Of a stretch of 44,666 bases of DNA, positions 13,723-22,234 are shown one piece after another. The DNA comes from Deltaproteobacteria bacterium (lineage in GTDB: Bacteria > Myxococcota_A > Polyangia > Polyangiales > Ga0077539), in assembly GCA_016218725.1 (NCBI GenBank), contig JACRDB010000116.1, forward strand, positions 1 to 44,666, in the 5' to 3' direction. How positions within the stretch are numbered: the first letter of the stretch is position 1; each line of letters opens with the position of its first letter. The translations under genes and the position numbers were made by a program. The notes beneath the pieces were generated by a model, which was not told the DNA's origin, did not search any database, and was given only the letters and a program-made list of their open reading frames with translations.

Positions 13723-16503
13723 CTAGCGTCGGCGCCAGTCCTTGGGGCGCTCCTTATCGATCTCGTTACGGAGCCGCTCCAGGTCCCGGGCCTCGGTGAG
13801 ACGGTTCTCCAGCGAGAGGGTGTTGATCCTCTCCGTCAGGAGGTCCACCAGGGCCCCGGGGTCTACATCGGGGTACATTTCCTTACGGTGCTTTGCGCGG
13901 GCCACGTGGTCCTTGAGGGACGCCAGGGCCTCGTTGACCCGCGTCTGGATGGCCTCGCAGGCGGACTGGTCCCGGGCCCAGGCCTCGGTGTTGGGGCCGA
14001 AGTCCCTGCGGATGGCGTCGGCCGCGGTAAGGATCTCCGCGGGGCTCGAGCTCCAGTGGACGCCCAGCACGTCAAAGTTGTTGGGCGTCTGCATCGCCAC
14101 CACGCGCGCCGCCGCGGCGCTCATGGTCGGCACCGCGTGCACCGTCAACGGCGAGGGTTTGGGCCAGTGGACCTCCTGGGCCGAGGTGCGCGGCACCGAC
14201 GACGGTGGAGGCCCCTGCGGGGCAGTGGGCTGCGCGGACGCCCCCGTCGCCACGGGCGCGGCGGGCGCGAGGGGCGCCGGGGGCAGGAAGGCGCCCTGGG
14301 TGGGCGTCTGCGACGCCCGCTGCCACTTGAGGAGGCCGAAGGTGTCCGCCAGCAGCACCGCTGCCAGGAGGGTCTGGCGCCGCCCGCCGGCGTCGTCCAG
14401 GAGCTGCCTCAGGGGGTTGTTGCTGGCGAGGAACTCGTTGAGCACCTGCTGCTCGCCGGGGGCGAGGCCGATCCTCTGGGCCTTGGAGAGGCTCTCCGGG
14501 GTGAAGGCAGGCACCAGCGAGAGGTGCGGCTCCAACAGCGGCTCGGCCTCCGGCGTCAGGCAGGCGCGGAGCACCACCCGGACGCCCGACGCCACGAAGG
14601 CCACCATGGACTCCCGGAGCTGCTGCCCGCTCAGGCCGCTCTCGGTCTGAGAGAAGGTCCAGGTGCCCACCTGCCACTGGAACATCCGCAGCGCAGGGCC
14701 GCGATCCGAAGGGGGCAGGAGCGGCGCCCCGTGCCACAGCGGGATGGAAATGGTCCCCTGGGCCGAGGTCATGGAGAGCCTCCCCGTGGCCTCGGGGTTG
14801 GCGCCCAGGAGGAGCAGCAGCACCGGCAGCGGCGGCGCCGGGTCCAGGGTCTCCGGTGGGCGTCCGAGGGGCAGGGCGCGCAGGGCCGCGAGGTCCGCGA
14901 TGCCCCGAAAGCGACCGGAGGTCGGGAGGTTCGCCTGGCGTAGCACCGGCCACCAGTCCGAGGAGCCCGCCCCCCGGGAGGTCACCCCCGCCGGGGGCCC
15001 CGGGAGCGGCGCGCGGCGCTCTCCGTGCGGGGGTGTGGGCGGGGACGCCGCCGGGACCGCGGGGTGGGACGGGTGGGCCGAAGGCTGCACGCTCGCGGCG
15101 TGGGCCGCGTGGAGCGCCTGGGAGGCCCCCGCGCCCTGCGGGGCATTGGGTGGGTGCGGCGGCGGCGGCGGCGTGCTGCGGCGCTCCTCGGCGTGGTTGT
15201 TCACCGGGGTCTTGTGCCGCACCTGCGCCGCGGCGCTGATGCCAGACGGGCGCCGCGGCGCCGCGGCGAAGCCACCGGAGGGCCTCCGCGGTAGCGGCGC
15301 CGGCGTCGGCGGCTCCCGCGACGCGGGCGCGAAGGCCGGCGCGGGCGTCGAGGCCACGGGTAGGGGTTCATCGTCCGCGACGGACACCACGCCTGCACCC
15401 AGGGAGGCGGCGCCCCGGGCGACGGCGCCGGCGCCCACGGGGTGCGGCGGGCGGGACCACACCTTGGCCAGCCCCTCCCTCACCAGGCTGGTGCGGGCGA
15501 TGCCCCCCGAGAGCAGCACGCCGTCCACCGCAGCGTCCCGCGGGCCCGCCGCGGCGCGCACGGCCTCGCTCAGGGCCATCAGGCGCACGGCCGCGTGGCG
15601 CAGCGCGGCGCGGGTGACCGCCGCGGGGATCACCCACGGCGGCGTGGCCCCCGCGGCGGGCGCCTCCGGATCGACGGGCGGGACCGCCGCCAGGGACAGG
15701 TCCCCTTCGTCGCAGGACGCCAGGGCCCTGGACAGCTCGTGGCGGAGCCACTCCCAGGTCATCGCGTCGTCCGCGACGCAGGTCCTGCGCTCCCGCTCGA
15801 TCTCGTCCAGGAGCCATGTGTGGAGCGAGGCGTGGACCTCGTCCCCGCCGGCCCGCGGGTCGCTCCGGCGCGCCAGCACCCGGGCGCCGCCGGCGCTCAC
15901 CTCCACCAGCGCCACCTCGCCGCGCAGCGCGCCGACGTCAATCACCACGAAGCGCCCCTCGGTGGACGCCGGGATCTCCGCCGCGGCGATGGCGGCCGTG
16001 TCCCTCACGAGCCTGCGGACCTCCAGGCCCACCCGCTCGGCCGCGCTCTCCAGGGCGCGACACTGCGGCCTGGTGAAGGCCCCGGGCACCGCCAGCGCGC
16101 AGGCCGTGGCCTTGACGCCCCGGGAGCGGGCCTCCTCCAGCGACACATGGAGCACCGTGCTGGCCAGGTCCACCGGGTTGAACTGCGCCCCTCCAAGCAC
16201 CACCGCCGCCTCCCCCGCGGCGTCCGCCAGGCACAGCCCCGCCAGCCCCGCGCTCTGCCGCGAGACGCGAGAGGCAAAGGCCCTCCCGAGGAGCGCCTTC
16301 CAGCGCGTGACCGCCAGGTCCGGCCGCTGCCACGAGATCCGGTCGGCCTCCTCGCCGGCCACCAGGCCCCGGCCCCCGCGCGCCACGCTGCTCGGCCGCC
16401 ACTCCCGCCCGCCCACCACGACCCGAGGCGCTCCCCCCTCGCAGACCGCGACCGTGATGGCCGAGGCCCCGAGGTCGATGCCCAAGATCGCTTCCGTCGT
16501 CAT
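13723..16503 (-). CDS. Hsp70-type ATPase / PATAN-like / J-like fusion protein
   Basis: A 926-residue multidomain protein with no substrate-binding domain of DnaK. Residues 1-375 are an Hsp70/actin-fold ATPase: GIDLGASAITVAV (phosphate-1), RWKALLGR aligning with the DnaK Lys70 region, FVVIDVGALRGEVAL (phosphate-2), AGGDEVHASLHTWLLDEI and GVLLSGGIARTSLV (adenosine motif). The DnaK NEPTAAAL Glu and the GGGTFD Thr are not conserved (VRDTAAIA; GALRGE), so ATPase activity may be altered. Residues about 380-515 are a Pro/Ala-rich linker. Residues about 545-730 resemble a PATAN/DUF4388 domain (LLLLLGANPEATGRLSMTSAQG...QVGTWTF). Residues about 808-878 resemble a J domain (FDVLGVHWSSSPAEI...RVNEALASLKDHVARAKHRKEMY) but lack HPD, and a coiled coil ends the protein. 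ATG 16503 has GGAGG four nt upstream. Divergent from the Tudor-like gene. Confidence 0.82.
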   Translation of the reverse strand: MTTEAILGIDLGASAITVAVCEGGAPRVVVGGREWRPSSVARGGRGLVAGEEADRISWQRPDLAVTRWKALLGRAFASRVSRQSAGLAGLCLADAAGEAAVVLGGAQFNPVDLASTVLHVSLEEARSRGVKATACALAVPGAFTRPQCRALESAAERVGLEVRRLVRDTAAIAAAEIPASTEGRFVVIDVGALRGEVALVEVSAGGARVLARRSDPRAGGDEVHASLHTWLLDEIERERRTCVADDAMTWEWLRHELSRALASCDEGDLSLAAVPPVDPEAPAAGATPPWVIPAAVTRAALRHAAVRLMALSEAVRAAAGPRDAAVDGVLLSGGIARTSLVREGLAKVWSRPPHPVGAGAVARGAASLGAGVVSVADDEPLPVASTPAPAFAPASREPPTPAPLPRRPSGGFAAAPRRPSGISAAAQVRHKTPVNNHAEERRSTPPPPPHPPNAPQGAGASQALHAAHAASVQPSAHPSHPAVPAASPPTPPHGERRAPLPGPPAGVTSRGAGSSDWWPVLRQANLPTSGRFRGIADLAALRALPLGRPPETLDPAPPLPVLLLLLGANPEATGRLSMTSAQGTISIPLWHGAPLLPPSDRGPALRMFQWQVGTWTFSQTESGLSGQQLRESMVAFVASGVRVVLRACLTPEAEPLLEPHLSLVPAFTPESLSKAQRIGLAPGEQQVLNEFLASNNPLRQLLDDAGGRRQTLLAAVLLADTFGLLKWQRASQTPTQGAFLPPAPLAPAAPVATGASAQPTAPQGPPPSSVPRTSAQEVHWPKPSPLTVHAVPTMSAAAARVVAMQTPNNFDVLGVHWSSSPAEILTAADAIRRDFGPNTEAWARDQSACEAIQTRVNEALASLKDHVARAKHRKEMYPDVDPGALVDLLTERINTLSLENRLTEARDLERLRNEIDKERPKDWRRR

Positions 16504-16529
16504 GAGCCTCCGGGGCATTCCGCCATAGG

Positions 16530-16551
16530 GGGTGCGGCGCCCTCCGCACCC
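16530..16551. promoter_or_regulatory. Inverted repeat in Hsp70-fusion leader
   Basis: The arms GGGTGCGG (16530-16537) and CCGCACCC (16544-16551) pair perfectly over 8 bp with a 6-nt loop. The element sits between the predicted -10 (16557-16562) and ATG 16503 of the Hsp70-fusion gene, so it is either an operator or a 5' leader hairpin. No T-run follows, arguing against an intrinsic terminator. Confidence 0.4.
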
Positions 16552-16556
16552 TTGGA

Positions 16557-16585
16557 AGTATCGCCAAGGACTCGTCGAGTGACCA
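16557..16585 (-). promoter_or_regulatory. Putative promoter for Hsp70-fusion gene
   Basis: On the minus strand TGGTCA (16585-16580; 4/6 to TTGACA) and GATACT (16562-16557; 4/6 to TATAAT) are separated by 17 nt. It lies in the 214-nt divergent region 16504-16717, whose middle (16586-16660) is noticeably more AT-rich than the flanking genes. Motif match only. Confidence 0.33.
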
Positions 16586-16717
16586 CAAAATCCGTCCCGC
16601 AATCGACACAAAGTGTGCGGTAAACAAAGGCAAAATCAGGAAGATTCGCAACCCCCGAGGGCCCCGTGGGGCCTCCCGGTGGTTGACGGGCAGTGGGGCG
16701 TTGGGGAAGGTTCTGCC

Positions 16718-17545
16718 ATGAGCGAGTCGAGCCCGGAGCTCCTGCGGGAGCTCAGGTGTACCAACTGCGGGGCGGCGCTGATCCCGACGGCGCAGGACCA
16801 GCGGCTGATCGCGTGTGGTTATTGCGGCCGGAGCTACGCGATCCAGCTCCCACCCTTTGTCCTGGCGTCGAAGATGGCCGAGGCACAAGGCCCCGTGGAG
16901 GCACCGGCGCCGCCGGTGGTGAGCCCCGAGGTGAAGCCCGTGGAGGCTCCGCCCGCGAAGGCGCCAGCGGGGGCGCCGCCCTCGGGCGGGAAGTACGCCC
17001 CCGGGGACGCCGTGCGCATCCGGTACAACAGCACCTGGTACGACGGAAAGGTGCTGCGCAGGGCCGGGCCTTCGTCGTGGGAGGTGTCCTACGACGGCTG
17101 GGACGCTTCGTGGAACGAGGTGGTGGGTCCCGGGAGGCTCCAGGCCCTCGCGGGCGCGCCCAGGGCTCGCCGGGACGCCGCGCCGCTGGACCTCAAGCCC
17201 GGCCAGGCGGTGGAGGTGCTCTACAACACCGTGTGGTACCCGGCGACGGTGCTTTCCGTCGGGGCGGACACGGCCCGGATTCACTACACGGAGTACAGCG
17301 ACTCGTGGGACGAGGACGTCCCCTGGGACCGGCTCCGTGCGCAGGGCTCCCTGGAGGGGGTTGACGCCCAGGCGTGGCAGGGCTCCCTGGAGCCCGGGAC
17401 GCCGCTGGAGGTCAAGTGGGGCGGCACCTGGTACGACGGGCGGGTGGTGTCCGTCCACGGGGACTCCCTCCGCGTCCATTATGACGGCTACGGCGACTCC
17501 TGGGACGAAGACGTCCCCTGGGATCGGGTGCGCCCTCGGTCCTAG
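16718..17545 (+). CDS. Zinc-ribbon protein with three Tudor/agenet-like repeats
   Basis: A 275-residue, probably cytoplasmic protein. The N-terminus has a zinc ribbon with two CxxC knuckles (C14/C17 and C33/C36). After an Ala/Pro-rich linker (about 50-88) come three tandem copies of a roughly 50-residue module, near 90-142, 158-208 and 225-275. Each follows the pattern 'PGxxVxVxYxxxWYxxxVxxV...xVHYxGYxDSWDEDVPWDRLR'. The WY and the SWDE/DxVP elements match Tudor-knot/agenet/chromo-barrel-like folds, which in eukaryotes bind methylated or basic peptides. ATG 16718 has GGGAAGG about 8 nt upstream. Divergent from the Hsp70-fusion gene and convergent with gspN (27-nt gap). The fold assignment is by pattern; the ligand is unknown. 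Confidence 0.8.
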   Translation: MSESSPELLRELRCTNCGAALIPTAQDQRLIACGYCGRSYAIQLPPFVLASKMAEAQGPVEAPAPPVVSPEVKPVEAPPAKAPAGAPPSGGKYAPGDAVRIRYNSTWYDGKVLRRAGPSSWEVSYDGWDASWNEVVGPGRLQALAGAPRARRDAAPLDLKPGQAVEVLYNTVWYPATVLSVGADTARIHYTEYSDSWDEDVPWDRLRAQGSLEGVDAQAWQGSLEPGTPLEVKWGGTWYDGRVVSVHGDSLRVHYDGYGDSWDEDVPWDRVRPRS

Positions 17546-17572
17546 TACATGCCTGGCGTCGCCGGGGCTCTC

Positions 17573-18664
17573 TCAGGGGGCGAAGCCCGGCGGCATGACC
17601 GCGCCGAAGCCTCCCCCCGCGGGGGCCGCGAAGCCCCCACCGAGGCCGCCGGGCGCGCCTCGGGCGCCCTCGGGGTTGCAGCGCGGGCCACGCTCCAGGG
17701 TGCCCGTGCACCGGAACGCGATGAGCCCGTCGGGGCGGCGCGCGGCGCGCAGGTCCGGCACCGTGTCCATGAGCGTCATGATGGTGCCCGCGCGCTCGCT
17801 CTTGTTGCGGTAGACGTCCGTGAGGCGGAAGCGCACGCCGAGGTTCAGGGTGGAGTTGGCGAACACCGGCCGGAGCCCGACGGAGCCGTCCATCTGGAAG
17901 TCGAACTCCTCGGAGTGGGCCTGGGCGCGCTGCACCTGGGCCTGCCCCCGGCGGATCAGGAGCCCGAACTCCAGGCGCCCGGCGCGGATCTGATCAATGG
18001 TGACCCCGCCGAAATGCGGGATCTGGTACTGCGCCCGGCCGTCGCCCACGGTCATCCGCTCGGCGGTGAGGCGCACCTCGCCCTCGGCCTGGTTCACCTG
18101 CCCGTCGGGCACCAGGAGCTGCACCGTGCCGCTCATGGTGCCCCCGAGGGGCAGGCCCACGGCGCTCACCAGCGGCGCGAGCTCGCCCATGCGCAGGTCC
18201 TTCATCTCCACCTGGAGCTCCCGCAGGGGGCTCACCCCGGGCTCCGCCTGGAGCGCGGCCACGGCGCTGCCCTCGACGCTCCCGCCCAGGCCCTCGACCT
18301 CGAAGGACACGCTGGCCCGCTTCGCCAGGAGCCCGAGGAGCGACACCCGCACGGTGACCGACTCCAGGCGTGTGGTGGTGCTGCGCTCCCCCGGCCGCGA
18401 GGGGAGCGTGGTGAGCTCCACCCCCCGGAAGCGCAGCCCCGGCAGCACCGTGGGGCCGAGGCGGTCGATGGACAGCTCCAGCGTCGAGGGCCGCGTCCCC
18501 TGCGGGGTCACCGTGGGCGCATCCGCCGCGGCGATGATGGCCTCCTTGAGCCGGTCGTAGGGGAAGGTGACGTAGAGAAACAGCAGGAAGAACACCAGGA
18601 AGAACAGCGGATACCCGACGATCCGCAGGACCCAGGGGCGCAGCGCCAGGAGCCTCTCTTTCAT
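17573..18664 (-). CDS. gspN: Type II secretion protein GspN
   Basis: A 363-residue inner-membrane-anchored periplasmic protein with one N-terminal helix (YPLFFLVFFLLFLYVTFPY, about 18-36). The body has the AsmA/GspN-like repeated beta pattern (STLELSIDRLGPTVLPGLRFRGVELTTL; GGTMSGTVQLLVPDG; GRLEFGLLIRRGQ). GspN is an accessory, not universally present, secreton component. ATG 18664 overlaps the gspM stop by 4 nt (ATGA). The C-terminal 35 residues are Gly/Ala-rich. It is the last gene of the T2SS operon. Confidence 0.85.
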   Translation of the reverse strand: MKERLLALRPWVLRIVGYPLFFLVFFLLFLYVTFPYDRLKEAIIAAADAPTVTPQGTRPSTLELSIDRLGPTVLPGLRFRGVELTTLPSRPGERSTTTRLESVTVRVSLLGLLAKRASVSFEVEGLGGSVEGSAVAALQAEPGVSPLRELQVEMKDLRMGELAPLVSAVGLPLGGTMSGTVQLLVPDGQVNQAEGEVRLTAERMTVGDGRAQYQIPHFGGVTIDQIRAGRLEFGLLIRRGQAQVQRAQAHSEEFDFQMDGSVGLRPVFANSTLNLGVRFRLTDVYRNKSERAGTIMTLMDTVPDLRAARRPDGLIAFRCTGTLERGPRCNPEGARGAPGGLGGGFAAPAGGGFGAVMPPGFAP

Positions 18665-19326
18665 CGTCGGCTCCCCCCGCGCTCGCCCTCGGGCTCGCGC
18701 TCCCGCTCGCTCCCGCGGTCGCTCCCGCGGCCACCGCGGCCCTGGGCCTGGCTCTGGCGCCTACGCTGCTCGGCCTCCGAGGCCTGGTCCCAGGTGGACA
18801 CCACCAGGTCGTCCACGTCATACGTGTTGCGCTCGCCGAAGCGCCGGTGGATGCGCACGGCGGTGATGGCCACGGGGAAGGTCGCGCTGTCGATCCGGTC
18901 AAGGAAGTCCACCAGGGCCTGGAGGTTCACACGCCGGAGCCGGAGTTGCACGCTCCGCTCCGTCAGGCGCGTGCCCACCGGGCTCGGGGGGCGGTCCACG
19001 GTCTCGGTGATCTCCACGTGGGCCGCCTGGGCCTGCTCGCCCACGTAGGTGGCCAGCGGCGGCGCGGGGGTGCGGTAGCGCGCCAGGAGGGCCTCCCTGC
19101 GCGCGTTGCGGGCCTCGATCCGGGGTCGGGCCCGCTGGAGGAGGCGCAGCGCGTCCACCGTGGCGGCCCGCTCGCTCTCGATCTCGTCCAGGGTCACCGA
19201 GGACCAGTACCAGAAGCCCAGGAACACCAGCGAGAGGAACACCACCCCGAGGGCGATCAGGAGCCGCTTCTCCCGCGGGGACAGGCCCGCCAGGGCACCC
19301 CGGGCGGCGCTAACCGCGGGAGCCAC
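18661..19326 (-). CDS. gspM: Type II secretion protein GspM
   Basis: A 221-residue bitopic membrane protein: short N-terminus, a SPREKRLLIALGVVFLSLVF transmembrane segment (about residues 14-40), a coiled coil (LDEIESERAATVDALRLLQRARPRIEARN), then a ferredoxin-like periplasmic domain (ERSVQLRLRRVNLQALVDFLDRID...). GspM partners with GspL to link the ATPase to the pseudopilus. I chose GTG 19326 because it has an excellent GAGGGAGG Shine-Dalgarno six nt upstream and overlaps gspL by 17 nt; starts further upstream (to 19464) would overlap gspL by about 150 nt. The C-terminal 35 residues are a charged Arg/Gly/Glu/Ser low-complexity tail. Confidence 0.85.
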   Translation of the reverse strand: MAPAVSAARGALAGLSPREKRLLIALGVVFLSLVFLGFWYWSSVTLDEIESERAATVDALRLLQRARPRIEARNARREALLARYRTPAPPLATYVGEQAQAAHVEITETVDRPPSPVGTRLTERSVQLRLRRVNLQALVDFLDRIDSATFPVAITAVRIHRRFGERNTYDVDDLVVSTWDQASEAEQRRRQSQAQGRGGRGSDRGSEREREPEGERGGSRR

Positions 19327-20845
19327 GGCGGCCTCCCTCGCTGCGCTCGTCGCTGCCTCCCCGGCCGGTGCCGGTGCCAGCGCCGGAGCCCGAGCCTCCG
19401 CCGCCGGTGCCTCCGCGCTCCTCGGGCTCTCCCGGCGGGCGCTGCTCGGGGCACCGGAAGTCAATGTCCAGGCTGTACTTCGTGCGGTTGTCCCCGGGGC
19501 TGGTGGTGGTCCTCCCGGTGCGCACCCCGGCGAAGCACGGGTAGCGCTGGAGGGTCTCCACCACCCGGTCCCGCTCCGGGAGCGTGTTCACGATGCCCTG
19601 GAGCTGCACGTGGCTGCCGTTGATATCAAGCTGCTCGATGTCATGCCGGATGCTCTCCTGGATGTGCACCGAAAGCGCCCCGACCACGTCGTACGCGTCG
19701 GCCGCGGGGCGCGGGTCCACCTCGTCGGCGCCGCCGCCTCGGGCGAGGCGCAGGGCCCTCTCGGGGTCGCCGACGGGCTCGTTGAACACCTCCTGGGTGA
19801 CGCTCCGGAGCGTCTCCCGCAGGCGGTCCCGCTCGGCCACCAGGCCCCGGTGGCGCGCCCAGGTGGCCATGGCCCAGAACGTCAGCACCGCGAAGGTCCC
19901 CCCGAGGAGGTACGGCGAGCGCTCGCGCAGCACCTGGGCCCCACCAGACACCGCCAGGGAGCCCTTGCGAAAGTCCAATCGTCGCCCCCGGCCCAGGCCC
20001 CGGGTGGCCATGCTCACCGCGATGGGGGCGTACTGCAACGCCCCGGCGCCCGCCGTGGGGGCCATCTCCACCGGGCCGTTGGGCAGCCACCGCACGGCCT
20101 CGGCGGGGAGCCCGCAGGCGTCCGCCGCGTGGGTGAAGAGCTCCTGGGCCTCCTCGCCGGAGAGGTACACCTGTAGGGGCGTGTCGCACCCTGACGCCAC
20201 CAGCGAGGCCATGGTCTGCCGCAGGGCGCGCTCCCGGGTCATGGGGGTGGTCAGGCCGTGGATGCTGCGGGCGAAGCGCACGACGCCATCGGAGAGGACC
20301 ACCAGGTCGGCCTTGCGCTCGCTGGCGTGCAGGAGAAGCACGGGGCCTGGCGCGGCCAGCTCGGGGATCACCCCGGCCAGCTCCCCGAGGCCCACGGGCC
20401 CCACGCCCACCTCCCGCGGGTCCGCCCCGCCCGCGGCCAGGGCGCGCACGAAGGACTCCGCCCGGGCCCGCAGCACCGCCGCGGCGAGGAGCTCCGTGGG
20501 ATCGCCGGGGCGTACGACCTGCGCGTCCAGCAGGGCCTCATCGACGTCGAAGGGGACGCTTCCTTCGAGCTCCGCGGCCAGGGCCTTGTCGCCGCGGCGG
20601 TAGACCGCCCGCGGGAGGCTCACGACGCGGAGGGACACCTCGGTGCCTGGGAGCGCCGCGTAGGTGCCGTCGAGCGGGAGCCCGACGGCGCCGACCAGGT
20701 CCCGGGCGGCCTCCGCCAGGCCGTCGGGGCCGGGGCCTCGGAGGATGGTGTAGACGCCCTCCAGGACGAGCTTCTTGTACGCCGTGCGGAGCACGGCGCC
20801 CTTCACCATGGTGTCGGTGACTTCAATGCCAAGGTACCGTGCCAT
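19310..20845 (-). CDS. gspL: Type II secretion protein GspL
   Basis: A 511-residue actin-fold cytoplasmic domain (MARYLGIEVTDTMVKGAV; VLLLHASERKADLVVLSDG; GLTTPMTRERALRQTMASL) that recruits the GspE ATPase. It is followed by a transmembrane helix (YLLGGTFAVLTFWAMATW, about 310-328), a coiled coil and a periplasmic ferredoxin-like domain (VQLQGIVNTLPERDRVVETLQRYPCFAGV). The last 35 residues are Gly/Ser/Arg-rich low complexity, similar to the tail of the downstream GspM. ATG 20845 follows the gspK stop by 10 nt. Confidence 0.9.
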   Translation of the reverse strand: MARYLGIEVTDTMVKGAVLRTAYKKLVLEGVYTILRGPGPDGLAEAARDLVGAVGLPLDGTYAALPGTEVSLRVVSLPRAVYRRGDKALAAELEGSVPFDVDEALLDAQVVRPGDPTELLAAAVLRARAESFVRALAAGGADPREVGVGPVGLGELAGVIPELAAPGPVLLLHASERKADLVVLSDGVVRFARSIHGLTTPMTRERALRQTMASLVASGCDTPLQVYLSGEEAQELFTHAADACGLPAEAVRWLPNGPVEMAPTAGAGALQYAPIAVSMATRGLGRGRRLDFRKGSLAVSGGAQVLRERSPYLLGGTFAVLTFWAMATWARHRGLVAERDRLRETLRSVTQEVFNEPVGDPERALRLARGGGADEVDPRPAADAYDVVGALSVHIQESIRHDIEQLDINGSHVQLQGIVNTLPERDRVVETLQRYPCFAGVRTGRTTTSPGDNRTKYSLDIDFRCPEQRPPGEPEERGGTGGGGSGSGAGTGTGRGGSDERSEGGRRGSRG

Positions 20846-20855
20846 GGGCTTCGCC

Positions 20856-22232
20856 TCAGTCCTCTCGCCAGTGGATGATGGTCCCACCGCGCGTGGGGGT
20901 GATGTTCATGGTCCCGTCGGCGGACTGCGTGACCTGCACGCCGGACGCCCGGAGGAAGGTGCTCGGGAGCTGCGGCTGGGGGCGCGTGTCGATCACCGCG
21001 TGGATGCGCACGTGGGCGTTGCCGACCTGGGCCTCGCTGTACACGCTGAACACCTTGCTCTCGGTGGTGGCGCTGCGCTCCAGCGCGCTCGGGTCGTTGA
21101 TGTTGAAGGGCTGCAGCCCCATGGCCGTGAGCATGGGCCCGAGCGGCGGGCGGCCCTGGGCGGTGGCCACGAAGCTCTGGCCGTTGGTGAACAGCGGGAT
21201 CCCCATGGAGAGGGTCATGGCCTGCACCAGGGTGATGGACGTGATGAACCTGGACATCTGCGTCGGGTCGATGCACGCCGGGGACTGGGTGGAGTACGCG
21301 CAGATCAGCGCAAGGAGCGTCTGGGCGTTGGCGGAGTTCACGTTCACGGCCCCCTGGCCCCAGACGGTGACCACGCGCCGGCGGGGGTTGCCGGGGTCCG
21401 GGTCGATGATCCGCTGCCAGAGCGCGTCGTCCCCGAGGCCCCGCACCATGCGCAGCTCCTCCAGGGAGTCCAGCGGGGCGTTCCTCCGGCGGTACGGGGT
21501 GCGCAGGCGCTGGTAGAACGGGTCCTCGGAGCCCGCCCCGGAGGCCCGGGCGCTCGACGCCAGCAGGCTCTGCGCGTCGAAGAGGGTCTCGTCGAAGTCC
21601 ACGTAGTCAATGATGTTGGAGAAGAGCGTGTACCGATCGGTGAGGGCCCCGTCGGGGTCCGGGCGCTCGAAGAACGGGTCCAGCTCGGGGTTCAACACCA
21701 GCCCCTGGAACTGCCGCCCGAGGAGGATCTGCGCCAGCGACGAGCGCACCGCGGAGTTGATGTTGATCTTGGAGTCCTCGTCGACGATCACGATGGGAGA
21801 AAGGCCCGTCAGGCCCCCGAGATTCCGCCCGCTCTCCAGGTCCACGTGGGCAAGCTCCCCGAGGAGCGCGCCGCCGCCGTGGCCGATGAAGGGCCCGAGG
21901 AACAGGTCCGCCTGCTCCCACACCGGGAGCTGCGGCGGGGGCTGGAGTCCGCGGCCCATGAGCGCCATCAAGGGCGTCAGGATCGGGGTGATGGCCCGGC
22001 GGATCGCGGGCTCGGCGTGGAGCACCATGCGCGCGAGGTTCACCCCGGAGCGGGCCTCGTGCTCCGCGATGAGCTGGTCCCGGGCCACCGTGGCCGCGAG
22101 CGAGTACACCTCCACGTCCTCGCGGGTCTGCTCCGCGAGGACGTACAAGAGCGACACCGCGGCCAGCACCATGAGCAGGGCCACACCCCGCTCCCGACCC
22201 CTCATCGCCTGGCTGCGCCTGCGGCTTCTCAT
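20856..22232 (-). CDS. gspK: Type II secretion minor pseudopilin GspK
   Basis: A 458-residue minor pseudopilin that caps the pseudopilus tip with GspI and GspJ. The prepilin motif is RERG|VALLMVLAAVSLLYVL; position +5 lacks Glu, as is normal for GspK. The large periplasmic part includes INSAVRSSLAQILL, SLEELRMVRGLGDDAL and VNVNSANAQTLLALI, the helix-hairpin-helix-like SAM repeats of the family. ATG 22232 is 2 nt after the gspJ stop; ATG 22205 (MRGRERG) would give a shorter leader peptide and is equally plausible. Confidence 0.9.
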   Translation of the reverse strand: MRSRRRSQAMRGRERGVALLMVLAAVSLLYVLAEQTREDVEVYSLAATVARDQLIAEHEARSGVNLARMVLHAEPAIRRAITPILTPLMALMGRGLQPPPQLPVWEQADLFLGPFIGHGGGALLGELAHVDLESGRNLGGLTGLSPIVIVDEDSKININSAVRSSLAQILLGRQFQGLVLNPELDPFFERPDPDGALTDRYTLFSNIIDYVDFDETLFDAQSLLASSARASGAGSEDPFYQRLRTPYRRRNAPLDSLEELRMVRGLGDDALWQRIIDPDPGNPRRRVVTVWGQGAVNVNSANAQTLLALICAYSTQSPACIDPTQMSRFITSITLVQAMTLSMGIPLFTNGQSFVATAQGRPPLGPMLTAMGLQPFNINDPSALERSATTESKVFSVYSEAQVGNAHVRIHAVIDTRPQPQLPSTFLRASGVQVTQSADGTMNITPTRGGTIIHWRED

Positions 22233-22234
22233 GG

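Noticed and set aside
13723..16503. Genuine DnaK chaperone or functional J domain
   Set aside because: No substrate-binding domain, catalytic Glu/Thr not conserved, and the J-like segment has no HPD; described as a fusion instead.
18661..19464. Longer gspM starting near 19464
   Set aside because: It would overlap gspL by about 150 nt, whereas GTG 19326 has a strong Shine-Dalgarno and puts the membrane helix near the N-terminus.
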